Source of the DNA: Sciscionella marina DSM 45152
Lineage (GTDB): Bacteria; Actinomycetota; Actinomycetes; Mycobacteriales; Pseudonocardiaceae
NCBI RefSeq assembly: GCF_000379465.1
Contig: NZ_KB905387.1
Location: forward strand, 191 to 64,190
Reading direction: 5' to 3'
DNA length: 64,000 nucleotides
Positions 8,626 to 16,255 of the stretch are shown piece by piece. A program made the position numbers and the translations under genes. Position 1 is the first letter of the stretch. Each line of letters starts with the position of its first letter. Under the pieces are notes generated by a model. That model saw nothing but the letters and a program-made list of their open reading frames with translations, had not been told where the DNA came from and did no database searches.

Positions 8626-9325
8626 TCCAGCTCGATGGCCGGTAGGGGGAAGGTGGCGCGAAGTTCGCCAAATGACCCCGCGGTACCGGCAGCCGAAATC
8701 GATCGTATGATGCGACCGCCTTGTTGACGGCGTCGATACGTGATTCCGCCCCCAACTTACGGAAGATGTTCCGCATATGGCGTTTGACCGTGCCTACGGC
8801 GATCACGAGATGCTTGGCGATCTCCTCGTTCCGCATTCCTTGCGCCACGAGCAACAAGATCTCCTCTTCGCGTCGCGAGATCCTTATATTCCGCTCTATC
8901 GCATTCCCCACTGCCGACTCGTTCGACCGAGTCGGGAGTATCCGTTGAGCTGCTATGTATCGGATGGTGGTGACAAGTTCTATTCGCGTTATGCTCTTGA
9001 TAAGGCAATCGGATATGCCGAGCAGCCGAAGACGTTCGGTGGTTAACTGATCGAGATGGGACGTGAGCACGACGATACGGCAATTCGGGGAGATCTCACG
9101 CATTCTACGGATGCCTCCCGGAACGGAACCAAAGAATATACTGATGTTCAACAAGAGAATATCAGGCAGGCTTCTCGCCAGTAACGAGCATGCCGAGTAC
9201 TCAGAATTCGCGGTCCCGAGAACGAGGATATCGGACTCGACCGAGAGTCCGTACTGCAAGGCATCGGTGAACAGCTTGTCGGGGTCGACGAGTAAGACGG
9301 ATATCTCGCGACAGCTCTCTCCCAT
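8603..9325 (-). CDS. LuxR-type response regulator with atypical receiver domain
   Basis: This 240-residue protein has an N-terminal receiver domain (about 8-125) and a C-terminal LuxR/FixJ helix-turn-helix (about 150-215: ISRREEEILLLVAQGMRNEEIA, AVGTVKRHMRNIFRKLG). The acidic pocket LLVDPD and a conserved Lys (LIKS) are present. The residue at the phosphoacceptor position is Asn60 (DILLLNISIF) instead of Asp, so phosphorylation control is unlikely. It is probably a phosphorylation-independent or ligand-sensing pathway regulator, like some cluster-located atypical regulators. ATG 9325 has a strong GGAGGAG site. It follows the SARP gene in the same direction, 94 bases downstream. Confidence 0.8.
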   Translation of the reverse strand: MGESCREISVLLVDPDKLFTDALQYGLSVESDILVLGTANSEYSACSLLARSLPDILLLNISIFFGSVPGGIRRMREISPNCRIVVLTSHLDQLTTERLRLLGISDCLIKSITRIELVTTIRYIAAQRILPTRSNESAVGNAIERNIRISRREEEILLLVAQGMRNEEIAKHLVIAVGTVKRHMRNIFRKLGAESRIDAVNKAVASYDRFRLPVPRGHLANFAPPSPYRPSSWISPGHRG

Positions 9326-9419
9326 ATGCTGCTCCTCCAGAAAGCGCGCCGGGTCGAGACCTTGTGGAATGTATTGTCGTCAAGCTTGGTGGTTGCGAGT
9401 ACAGGTTTCGTGGTGCTCA

Positions 9420-10208
9420 TCAGTAGGTCGCAGCGTAGCGCTCATCTTCTCCCAGTACGCTTCCGCGTAGCAAGGACTCGTGGAGTTCCTGCAATTCCCT
9501 TGACGGCTCCAGCCCCAGCTCTTCACGGAGCACCGCACGCATCCTTCGATACGCCTCGAGTGCATCCGCCCGCCTTCCCGTAACACTCAGCGACACGATG
9601 AGCTTACCGTGTAACCATTCGTTAAGCGGATAGACGCTGATCAGCGAACGCAGTTCCGGGATGAGTTCATCGTACCTGCCCAGCCGCAGGTCGGTTTCGA
9701 TGCGCATTTTCAATGCCTCGAAGCGCTCCTCGGCCAGTCCCGCGACATCGATCTCGAGCACCGGACCCAGCGAAACATTGGCCAACGGCTGACCACGCCA
9801 CAACTCCAGGCTTTTGCGTATGGACGTGGCGGCTTCCTCGAATCGACCAAGGGCAAGCTGCTCCCTGCCATACGCGCATAGTGCGCGAAATCGATGCACA
9901 TCCGTCTGATTCGGTTCGAGATCGAGTAGATATCCAGGCGTTCTTGTCTTGACCAGCTGTTCCGCGTCACCCTCGTTGGCTTTTGCGAGTATTCTTCGGA
10001 TTTGATAAATGTAAGTTTGCGTTGTCGTAACCGCGCTTCGCGGTGGATTGTCTCGCCATAATTCCAAGATGAAAGTATCGATGCTCACATACTTGGGGCT
10101 TCGAAGCGCCAGGAGCGAGAGAACATTCCGAACTTTCGGCGCCGCCACCGGAAGAAGTCTAGAAGTTGACGTAACCTCAAGTGAGCCCAATAGGTTGAAT
10201 TGTAGCAC
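9420..10208 (-). CDS. SARP-family transcriptional activator
   Basis: This 262-residue protein has the two SARP domains. The OmpR-like winged helix is at about 1-95 (FNLLGSLEVT, KVRNVLSLLALRSPKYVSIDTFILELWRDNPP, TTTQTYIYQIRRIL, TRTPGYLLDL). The BTAD tetratricopeptide-like domain is at about 100-250 (EAATSIRKSLELWRGQPLANV, DALEAYRRMRAVLREELGLEPSRELQELHESLL). SARPs activate antibiotic clusters by binding heptamer direct repeats near the -35 box. It diverges from the aminotransferase gene across an AT-rich 326-base gap and is the likely pathway activator. Confidence 0.9.
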   Translation of the reverse strand: MLQFNLLGSLEVTSTSRLLPVAAPKVRNVLSLLALRSPKYVSIDTFILELWRDNPPRSAVTTTQTYIYQIRRILAKANEGDAEQLVKTRTPGYLLDLEPNQTDVHRFRALCAYGREQLALGRFEEAATSIRKSLELWRGQPLANVSLGPVLEIDVAGLAEERFEALKMRIETDLRLGRYDELIPELRSLISVYPLNEWLHGKLIVSLSVTGRRADALEAYRRMRAVLREELGLEPSRELQELHESLLRGSVLGEDERYAATY

Positions 10209-10534
10209 CCCAGTGCCTCCCCAGTGTCAAGAATCATGACCGCTATCGATAGCAGCACATCGGTTAGAGTTGTGCAATATTAGTTGTCGACAACAATCTC
10301 ATAATTACTCCATGTGAGTGATCGTGCTACAACCAAAGTAGTATTCCTTTGGGTGACAACCGAATCGATGGATAGCTGTCGATTGCATCGCTGTGTCGTG
10401 CACTGGTCACCATACGATGCGACGCTTGTGTGCCGGTCCGGTGCGAACGTGATCTCGAACTGATCTCCATTGTTCATGGAAGTCGAGCTGTGAAGCTCTC
10501 ACAGAGGATCTACTGGGAAGAGGGCAGGACCATT
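10209..10534. promoter_or_regulatory. AT-rich divergent promoter region with two perfect palindromes
   Basis: No gene is seen in these 326 bases between the SARP gene and the aminotransferase. The stretch is visibly richer in A+T than its neighbours. It holds two perfect 12-bp palindromes, GCTATCGATAGC at 10242-10253 and GTTGTCGACAAC at 10283-10294, which are candidate operators. The right end carries the ribosome site of the aminotransferase (AGGGCAGGA before ATG 10535). Confidence 0.5.
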
Positions 10535-11650
10535 ATGGCGGTATCGGTGTGGGGTTATTTGGATGAGTACCGCGAAGAACGTGCAGATCTGCTGGATGCG
10601 GTCGACACCGTGTTCGGATCGGGTCAGTTGGTACTCGGTCGTAGCGTCACGAAGTTCGAGGATGCGTTCGCTGAGCATCATCAGGTTCGCCATTGTATCG
10701 GGCTGGACAACGGGACGAATGCCATCGCGCTCGGACTGCGGGCGATGGGAGTGGGCGAGGGCGACGAGGTGATTACGGTTGCCAATACCGCCGCACCTAC
10801 GGTCGTAGCCATCGATACCGTCGGTGCCAAACCGGTCTTCGTAGATGTGTCCCCGGATACCTATCTGATGGATGTCAGTCAGGTCTCACGGGTGATCACG
10901 GAGCGGACCAAATGTCTGCTCCCGGTACACCTGTACGGGCAATGTGTGGATATGACAGCGTTACGTAACGTAGCCGTCCGGTATGAGTTGCCGATTCTGG
11001 AGGATTGCGCCCAGTCGCACGGAGCACGCCAGTATGGCGAGATCGCCGGTTCGATGGGAAACGCCGCGGCTTTCTCGTTCTATCCGACGAAGGTGCTCGG
11101 AGCGTACGGAGATGGAGGGGCGACGATCACCTCGGACCCCACCATCGCCGCGAACCTCAGACGGCTCCGTTACTACGGTATGCACGAGCGTTACTACGTC
11201 GTCGCCACCCCTGGCTTCAACAGTCGTCTCGATGAAGTCCAAGCGGAGATCCTGCGTCGCAAGCTTGCCAGGTTGGACGGCTATATCGCACGTCGGCGCG
11301 CCATCGCACAGCGCTATGCCGCAGGGCTTGCCGATACGGGGCTCGTTCTCCCGTACGTGGAAGCGGGCAATGAGCACGTTCACTATCTTTATGTAATCCG
11401 CCATGTTGCCCGGGACGAGATTATCGGGGCAATGCGCAGCTACGGCGTCAACCTCAATATCAGTTATCCGTGGCCGGTACATACCATGACCGGGTTCGCA
11501 CATCTTGGGTACCGGGAGGGATCGCTTCCTGCGACAGAAGAGCTTGCGAACGAGGTTTTCTCGCTGCCGATGTATCCGAGTCTCTCCGAGCGGGAGCAGG
11601 ACAAGGTCATCAATGCCTTGCGTGAGGTGCTGCTCGGGCTGGGGCGCTGA
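10535..11650 (+). CDS. NDP-hexose 3-aminotransferase (DegT/DnrJ/EryC1/StrS family)
   Basis: The 371-residue PLP enzyme shows the family's marks: [30 protein letters not shown] split over residues 53-85, the Asp-containing [11 protein letters not shown], and the PLP lysine Lys186 in [16 protein letters not shown]-terminal strings such as [18 protein letters not shown] fit the sugar aminotransferases. It should place an amino group on C-3 of an NDP-3-keto-deoxyhexose using an amino-acid donor. The open frame extends upstream, but ATG 10535 has the ribosome site and matches the family start. It is followed by the 2,3-dehydratase gene, the preceding step. Confidence 0.88.
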   Translation: MAVSVWGYLDEYREERADLLDAVDTVFGSGQLVLGRSVTKFEDAFAEHHQVRHCIGLDNGTNAIALGLRAMGVGEGDEVITVANTAAPTVVAIDTVGAKPVFVDVSPDTYLMDVSQVSRVITERTKCLLPVHLYGQCVDMTALRNVAVRYELPILEDCAQSHGARQYGEIAGSMGNAAAFSFYPTKVLGAYGDGGATITSDPTIAANLRRLRYYGMHERYYVVATPGFNSRLDEVQAEILRRKLARLDGYIARRRAIAQRYAAGLADTGLVLPYVEAGNEHVHYLYVIRHVARDEIIGAMRSYGVNLNISYPWPVHTMTGFAHLGYREGSLPATEELANEVFSLPMYPSLSEREQDKVINALREVLLGLGR

Positions 11651-11724
11651 GCGGACTACGGAACATGGCGCACAGGCGCGGTGCGGGGAATGCCCCGGAG
11701 TACCGACAACCTTGAAGGACCACC

Positions 11725-13149
11725 ATGACGAATGTTCGAGTCGCTGTTGAGAGTCCAGAGGATATCCGCGATGCGGTACGGTTGGCGGAATCTGCGGCCT
11801 GCGTGAACGGTGCCCAGTTCGAATCCGTATCCGAATTTGACCAGTGGTTCAGCGAACGGCGATCAGCGAACCGGTTCACCGTCGAGCGAATCCCATTTTC
11901 CGCGTTGGACAAGTGGTATTTTTCGGAGCCTGGCGGAAACATCGTGCATGACAGTGAACGGTTTTTCACGGTTTCCGGGTTGCACGTGCACAGCAGTGAT
12001 CGCCCTGAGGCCGAATGGTCGCAGCCGATCATCAACCAGCCGGAGATCGGGATTCTGGGCATCCTCATCAAAGAGTTCGACGGGGTGCTGCACTGCCTGA
12101 TGCAGGCGAAGATGGAACCCGGCAACGTCAACCTGTTGCAGCTTTCCCCGACGGTACAGGCGACGCGAAGCAACTACATCGGTGTGCACCGGGGTGCCCA
12201 GGTGCGGTATCTCGACAGTTTCGTCGCGCCGCGGTCCGGTCGGGTGATCACCGATGTCCTTCAGTCGGAACACGGTGAATGGTTCTTCAGGAAACGCAAC
12301 CGCAACATGATCATCGAGGTTACCGAGGAGGTGGCATTACACGAGGATTTCTGTTGGCTCACCATCGGGCAGATCCACGAACTGCTCCGTATCGATCACG
12401 TCATCGGCATGGATACGAGGACAGTGCTGGCCTGTGCTCCGATGGTCGGCGTGGAGCTGGAGACTGTGCAGGAGTCGGCATCGACTGGCCATTCGGACCG
12501 CGACGTGTCCGGGGGAAGGAGCGGCTTGCTCGATGTGCTGAGCCGGTTCACCGAGGGAAAGGCGCGCCGTGATCTGTCCGTATCGCCGATCGATCTGATG
12601 GATGTCCACGGGTGGGTGCGATCCGAAACCGGTATCACAGCCGAGGTTGCCGGTGATTTCAGTGTGCTCGCCGTCGGTGTCGAGGCGGGGAGCCGGGAGG
12701 TCAGCCGCTGGACACAGCCGCTGTTCGCCCCGTCCGAAACGGGCCTGATCGCCTTTCTGATCAAGTACGTCGACGGTGAGCTCCACGTACTTGTACATTC
12801 CCGATTCGAGCCCGGACTACTCGATTTCGCGGAATTCGGTCCGACCGTCCAATGTGTTCCCGAACGGGAAATGGCCCGTTCACCGAGTGAGCGACCACCG
12901 TTCTTCGATGAGGTGTTCACTCCGGCGCCGGAGCGGATCCGATTCGACACGGAACTCTCCGAGGAGGGCGGTAGGCTTTACCATGCCTGTGCTCGGTACC
13001 GCATCGTCGAACTGGCCACGCCACTCGATGTCCTGCCAGAGGATTACGCTTGGCTGACACTCGGACAGCTCAGTGTCCTGTTGCGGCACAGTCAGTACCT
13101 CACGGTGCAGGCACGCACCCTGATCGCCTGTCTCAGTTCCGTGCGATGA
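11725..13149 (+). CDS. NDP-hexose 2,3-dehydratase
   Basis: The 474-residue protein is an internal duplication, as in all NDP-hexose 2,3-dehydratases (EryBVI/TylCVI/EvaA type). Each half carries a W(S/T)QP(I/L) motif (WSQPIINQPEIGILGILIK at about 92, WTQPLFAPSETGLIAFLIK at about 330), a PG(N/L) segment and DEDYAWLTLGQ-like motifs (DFCWLTIGQIHELL, DYAWLTLGQLSVLL). It removes the C-2 hydroxyl of NDP-4-keto-6-deoxyglucose, opening the path to 2,6-dideoxy sugars. Codon 205 is TTA. It is followed by a convergent ketoreductase gene nine bases away. Confidence 0.9.
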   Translation: MTNVRVAVESPEDIRDAVRLAESAACVNGAQFESVSEFDQWFSERRSANRFTVERIPFSALDKWYFSEPGGNIVHDSERFFTVSGLHVHSSDRPEAEWSQPIINQPEIGILGILIKEFDGVLHCLMQAKMEPGNVNLLQLSPTVQATRSNYIGVHRGAQVRYLDSFVAPRSGRVITDVLQSEHGEWFFRKRNRNMIIEVTEEVALHEDFCWLTIGQIHELLRIDHVIGMDTRTVLACAPMVGVELETVQESASTGHSDRDVSGGRSGLLDVLSRFTEGKARRDLSVSPIDLMDVHGWVRSETGITAEVAGDFSVLAVGVEAGSREVSRWTQPLFAPSETGLIAFLIKYVDGELHVLVHSRFEPGLLDFAEFGPTVQCVPEREMARSPSERPPFFDEVFTPAPERIRFDTELSEEGGRLYHACARYRIVELATPLDVLPEDYAWLTLGQLSVLLRHSQYLTVQARTLIACLSSVR

Positions 13150-13158
13150 CCGAGGAAC

Positions 13159-14142
13159 TCACTGCTCGGCGGAGCACAGGGCCGCGATGGTTCGGTCGAG
13201 ACCGGCTAGCAGTCCGACGCGAGGGTGCCATCCGGTCGCGTGGCGAAACGCGGTGCAGTCGTATTCGACGCCGATGAGATCGCTGGCTGCGGCGGTATCG
13301 GGAATGTCGACGGAGCTCAAAGATACCGGTGAACCTCCGGACTTGGCCGCGACGAGTTTCGCGATGCTGCCGAACAACTCGGCGAGCGGGGTTCCCATGC
13401 CGCTTCCGACGAGGTAGTGCTCGCCGGCCAGATGATCGCCATACCGCATGGCACAGACGAAGGCACGGGCCGCGTCCTCGACGAATAGCAGGTCGCGCGT
13501 GACTGTTCCATCGCCCCACATCGGCAGCGATTCGCCGGCGATCGCCTTGCGGATCATCGTGGTGACGACACCGCGGTCGGTGGCGCTGGGAACCGGGCCC
13601 GGTCCGAACACCGTGGCAAGGCGCAGCGCGATGGCGCGGACGTGACCGGCGCGGTGTGCCTTTTCGAGTGCTTGTTCGGCGGCGAGTTTCTGTGCGTCAT
13701 AAGCATTGTCCGGCGCATCGGGCTCGGTCCCGTCGATACGCCCGATTCCCGCGGTGCCGACCTGGGATCCGGTTCCGGCTTGCACGATCAGCGGAGCGCG
13801 GCGGGTTCGGGAGAAGAGATCGATAAGCTCGAGAACCATACCATGGTTGATCCGCTCGGCGTCGATCTCGGCCGCCCGCGTCGTGATTCCGGCCAGGTTC
13901 AGCACTACATCGGCGTCGCGTACGGCCTCGGCGAGCTGCCGGGGATTCGTCAGATCCGCGACCCGCCATTCCGGGCGCTGGCTTCGTCCGGACGGCCGGG
14001 CGGACCGAGTCACGGCGCGCAGGCGTACCGGCAACGGGATGCACGCGGTGAGTACGCCCGCGCCAAGAAAACCCGATGCGCCGAGTACGACGACCAGGGG
14101 AAGTGCGCTCTCGGCGTTATGGTCAGGAACGACATCCGACAT
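13159..14142 (-). CDS. NDP-hexose 4-ketoreductase (extended SDR)
   Basis: The 327-residue protein is an extended SDR: NAD(P) motif GASGFLGAGV near the N-terminus, LNLAGITTRA, and the catalytic YxxxK as NAYDAQKLAAEQ, then LRLATVFGPGP. It fits deoxysugar 4-ketoreductases of the EryBIV/DnmV/EvaE type, which set the C-4 configuration in the last nucleotide-sugar step. The frame opens at 14178, but ATG 14142 (MSDVVPDHN) gives a more usual start; ribosome sites are weak for both. It diverges from the C-methyltransferase gene. Confidence 0.8.
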   Translation of the reverse strand: MSDVVPDHNAESALPLVVVLGASGFLGAGVLTACIPLPVRLRAVTRSARPSGRSQRPEWRVADLTNPRQLAEAVRDADVVLNLAGITTRAAEIDAERINHGMVLELIDLFSRTRRAPLIVQAGTGSQVGTAGIGRIDGTEPDAPDNAYDAQKLAAEQALEKAHRAGHVRAIALRLATVFGPGPVPSATDRGVVTTMIRKAIAGESLPMWGDGTVTRDLLFVEDAARAFVCAMRYGDHLAGEHYLVGSGMGTPLAELFGSIAKLVAAKSGGSPVSLSSVDIPDTAAASDLIGVEYDCTAFRHATGWHPRVGLLAGLDRTIAALCSAEQ

Positions 14143-14271
14143 GGTCGGTATTCTAATGGAAATGTTCGGCGATATCACGGTCTGAATCTCGACGAAGAGC
14201 CAATCACGGCTCGATCGCTAGCATGCATCATGGGGATGTCCGATTTCGCAACGAATCCGAGGGAATCCAGC

Positions 14272-15519
14272 ATGCACAACATTGGTGACGATTCGACCAC
14301 CGCCGCTCGGTGTCATGTCTGTGATGCGCCACTGTCCGAGTTCGTCGATTTCGGGAAGCAGCCGCTCTCCGATGCGTTCGTGCGGCCAGATGGGATCCGG
14401 GATGAGTTTTTCTTTCGACTCGCTGTCGGATTCTGTCCTGAATGTACGATGGTTCAACTGATGGACGAGGTGCCGCGGGAACGTATGTTCAACGCGGAAT
14501 ACCCGTATCTTTCCTCTGGATCCGCGGTCATGCGCGAGCACTTTCGGGATACCGCGCGCGAGTTCCTGGGTACGGAACTGAACCGATCGAATCCGTTCAT
14601 CGTCGAACTGGGCTGCAATGACGGCGCCATGCTTGCCACGATCGCCGATGCGGGTGTCCGCCACCTGGGGATGGAGCCTTGCTCGGGTGTCGCGGAACTG
14701 GCCAGAGGCAAGGGGATTCAGGTACGTAGTGAGTTCTTCGAGTACGGTTCGGCCCTCGATATTCGGGAAGGTTACGGTCCGGCCGATGTCATCTACGCTG
14801 CCAATACGTTGTGTCATATCCCTTACATGGACTCGATACTGCGTGGCGTGGACGCTCTGCTCGCGGACGATGGGGTGTTCGTATTCGAGGACCCCTACTT
14901 CGCCGATATCCTTGAACGGACCTCTTTCGACCAGATCTACGACGAACACTTCTTCTTTTTCTCCGCACGTTCGGTCCGCGAGCTGAGCCGGCGGCATGGC
15001 CTCGAGCTCGTCGACGTGCGAAGGCTGCATGTCCACGGAGGCGAGGTGCGCTATACGCTCGCGCGGACCGGGCGACGTGTTGCGCGGCCCTCGGTCGCCG
15101 AATTGATAGAACAGGAGTGGTTGGCTGGGGTTGCTGACCCCGGGACTCTCGACCGGTTCCGTGGACACGTGGAGACTGTGCGTTCGGAGCTTCGGGATAC
15201 TCTCGAAGACCTACATGACCGCGGGAAGCGTGTCGTGGGTTATGGGGCGACCGCCAAGAGCGCGACGGTCGTGAACTACTGCGGTATCGGGACCGAATGG
15301 GTTCCGTTCGTCTGCGACAGTACACCGGCAAAGCAGGGAAAGCTGATGCCCGGTTCACATATTCCCGTGCAAGCGCCGGAGGAGTTCGGTCGGCCGTTCC
15401 CGGACTATGCCCTCCTTTTCGCATGGAACCACGCTGAGGAGATCATGGCGAATGAGCGAGAGTTCCGCACGGGTGGCGGTCAGTGGCTGCTATACGTTCC
15501 CCGCGTCCACCTGCGTTGA
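14272..15519 (+). CDS. NDP-hexose 3-C-methyltransferase
   Basis: The 415-residue protein matches TylCIII/EvaC-type sugar C-methyltransferases. There is an N-terminal zinc-binding domain (CHVCDAPL at about 13 and CPECTMVQL at about 57, four Cys). The SAM domain has VELGCNDGAML near 110 and VIYAANTLCHIPY. The C-terminal domain has GYGATAKSATVVNYCG near 320 and FVCDSTPAKQGKLMPGSHIPV. It adds a methyl from SAM to C-3 of a 3-keto-sugar. ATG 14272 is preceded by GAGGG; an in-frame ATG at 14230 is less well placed. Its last 30 bases overlap the convergent N-methyltransferase gene. Confidence 0.88.
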   Translation: MHNIGDDSTTAARCHVCDAPLSEFVDFGKQPLSDAFVRPDGIRDEFFFRLAVGFCPECTMVQLMDEVPRERMFNAEYPYLSSGSAVMREHFRDTAREFLGTELNRSNPFIVELGCNDGAMLATIADAGVRHLGMEPCSGVAELARGKGIQVRSEFFEYGSALDIREGYGPADVIYAANTLCHIPYMDSILRGVDALLADDGVFVFEDPYFADILERTSFDQIYDEHFFFFSARSVRELSRRHGLELVDVRRLHVHGGEVRYTLARTGRRVARPSVAELIEQEWLAGVADPGTLDRFRGHVETVRSELRDTLEDLHDRGKRVVGYGATAKSATVVNYCGIGTEWVPFVCDSTPAKQGKLMPGSHIPVQAPEEFGRPFPDYALLFAWNHAEEIMANEREFRTGGGQWLLYVPRVHLR

Positions 15520-16242
15520 TCCATCGAAGGTGCCGAGAAGTAGACCGCGTGGATAGTGTGTGTTCTCGATTGATTCCAGCTTCAGTCCGGCACCTTCGAA
15601 CGCGGTACGAAACTGTTCTCGGGTGAAGAGGGCAAGTCGGTGTTCACTGACGAAATGCCGGATCCCGGTCTTGTTATCGGCGACGAGGAAATGGATCTCG
15701 AGGATACAGGAATCCTCGGACCTTGTAGAGTGGGAAACCCGCGCTATGGTGCGTCCATCGACCGTGAAGACGTCGCTGACGAGCATACCGGGCCGGAATT
15801 TCTCCGGAAACCACCACGGCTCGATGAGCAGCAGTCCACCCGGGTTGAGGTGTCCCGCCATGCGCCGCACCGTTTCGTCCAGCTCTTCGGTTGTCCGAAG
15901 ATAGGCGATACTCGCGAACAGGCAGGTGAGGACATCGTAGCGGCGGCCGAGATCGAGCTCGACCATGTCCGCGTTGTGAAATCGAACCCCGGGGAAACGG
16001 GGTTCGGCGATCGCGAGCATGTGTGTGGACAGATCGACGCCCTCGACACTGCCGAACGCCTCGATGAGGTACGGCAGATGGCTACCGGTACCGCAGGCGA
16101 TGTCCAGGGCACTCTCGGCATGCGGCAGGCGTGCGCGGACGGTGTCGAGGAGCGCTTCCGCCTCGGCGGAGTAGTCCTTTCCACGTCCGCGGTACACCTG
16201 GTCGTAGATCTCGGCGAGTTCGGCTTCGTACGCTGAGGTCAC
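15490..16242 (-). CDS. Amino-sugar N,N-dimethyltransferase (DesVI/TylM1 type)
   Basis: The 250-residue protein closely follows the DesVI/TylM1 pattern: AEIYDQVYRGRGKDYSAEAE at the start, SAM motif LDIACGTGSHLPYL, LTCLFASIAYL, LLIEPWWFPEKF and HFVSEHRLALFTREQF. These enzymes dimethylate the 3-amino group of NDP-deoxyhexoses before transfer. GTG 16242 has an AGGAGGG site just upstream and is preferred to the longer frame from 16302, which would overlap the glycosidase gene. It follows the GH78-like gene by 13 bases, so both are probably on one transcript. Confidence 0.85.
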   Translation of the reverse strand: MTSAYEAELAEIYDQVYRGRGKDYSAEAEALLDTVRARLPHAESALDIACGTGSHLPYLIEAFGSVEGVDLSTHMLAIAEPRFPGVRFHNADMVELDLGRRYDVLTCLFASIAYLRTTEELDETVRRMAGHLNPGGLLLIEPWWFPEKFRPGMLVSDVFTVDGRTIARVSHSTRSEDSCILEIHFLVADNKTGIRHFVSEHRLALFTREQFRTAFEGAGLKLESIENTHYPRGLLLGTFDGSTQVDAGNV

Positions 16243-16255
16243 GGTGCCCTCCTGC

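Noticed and set aside
9148-9420. A 90-codon leftward ORF whose ATG overlaps the SARP stop (TGATG)
   Set aside because: Most of it overlaps the response-regulator gene in another frame, its residues look random after about 30 codons, and the regulator has its own strong ribosome site.
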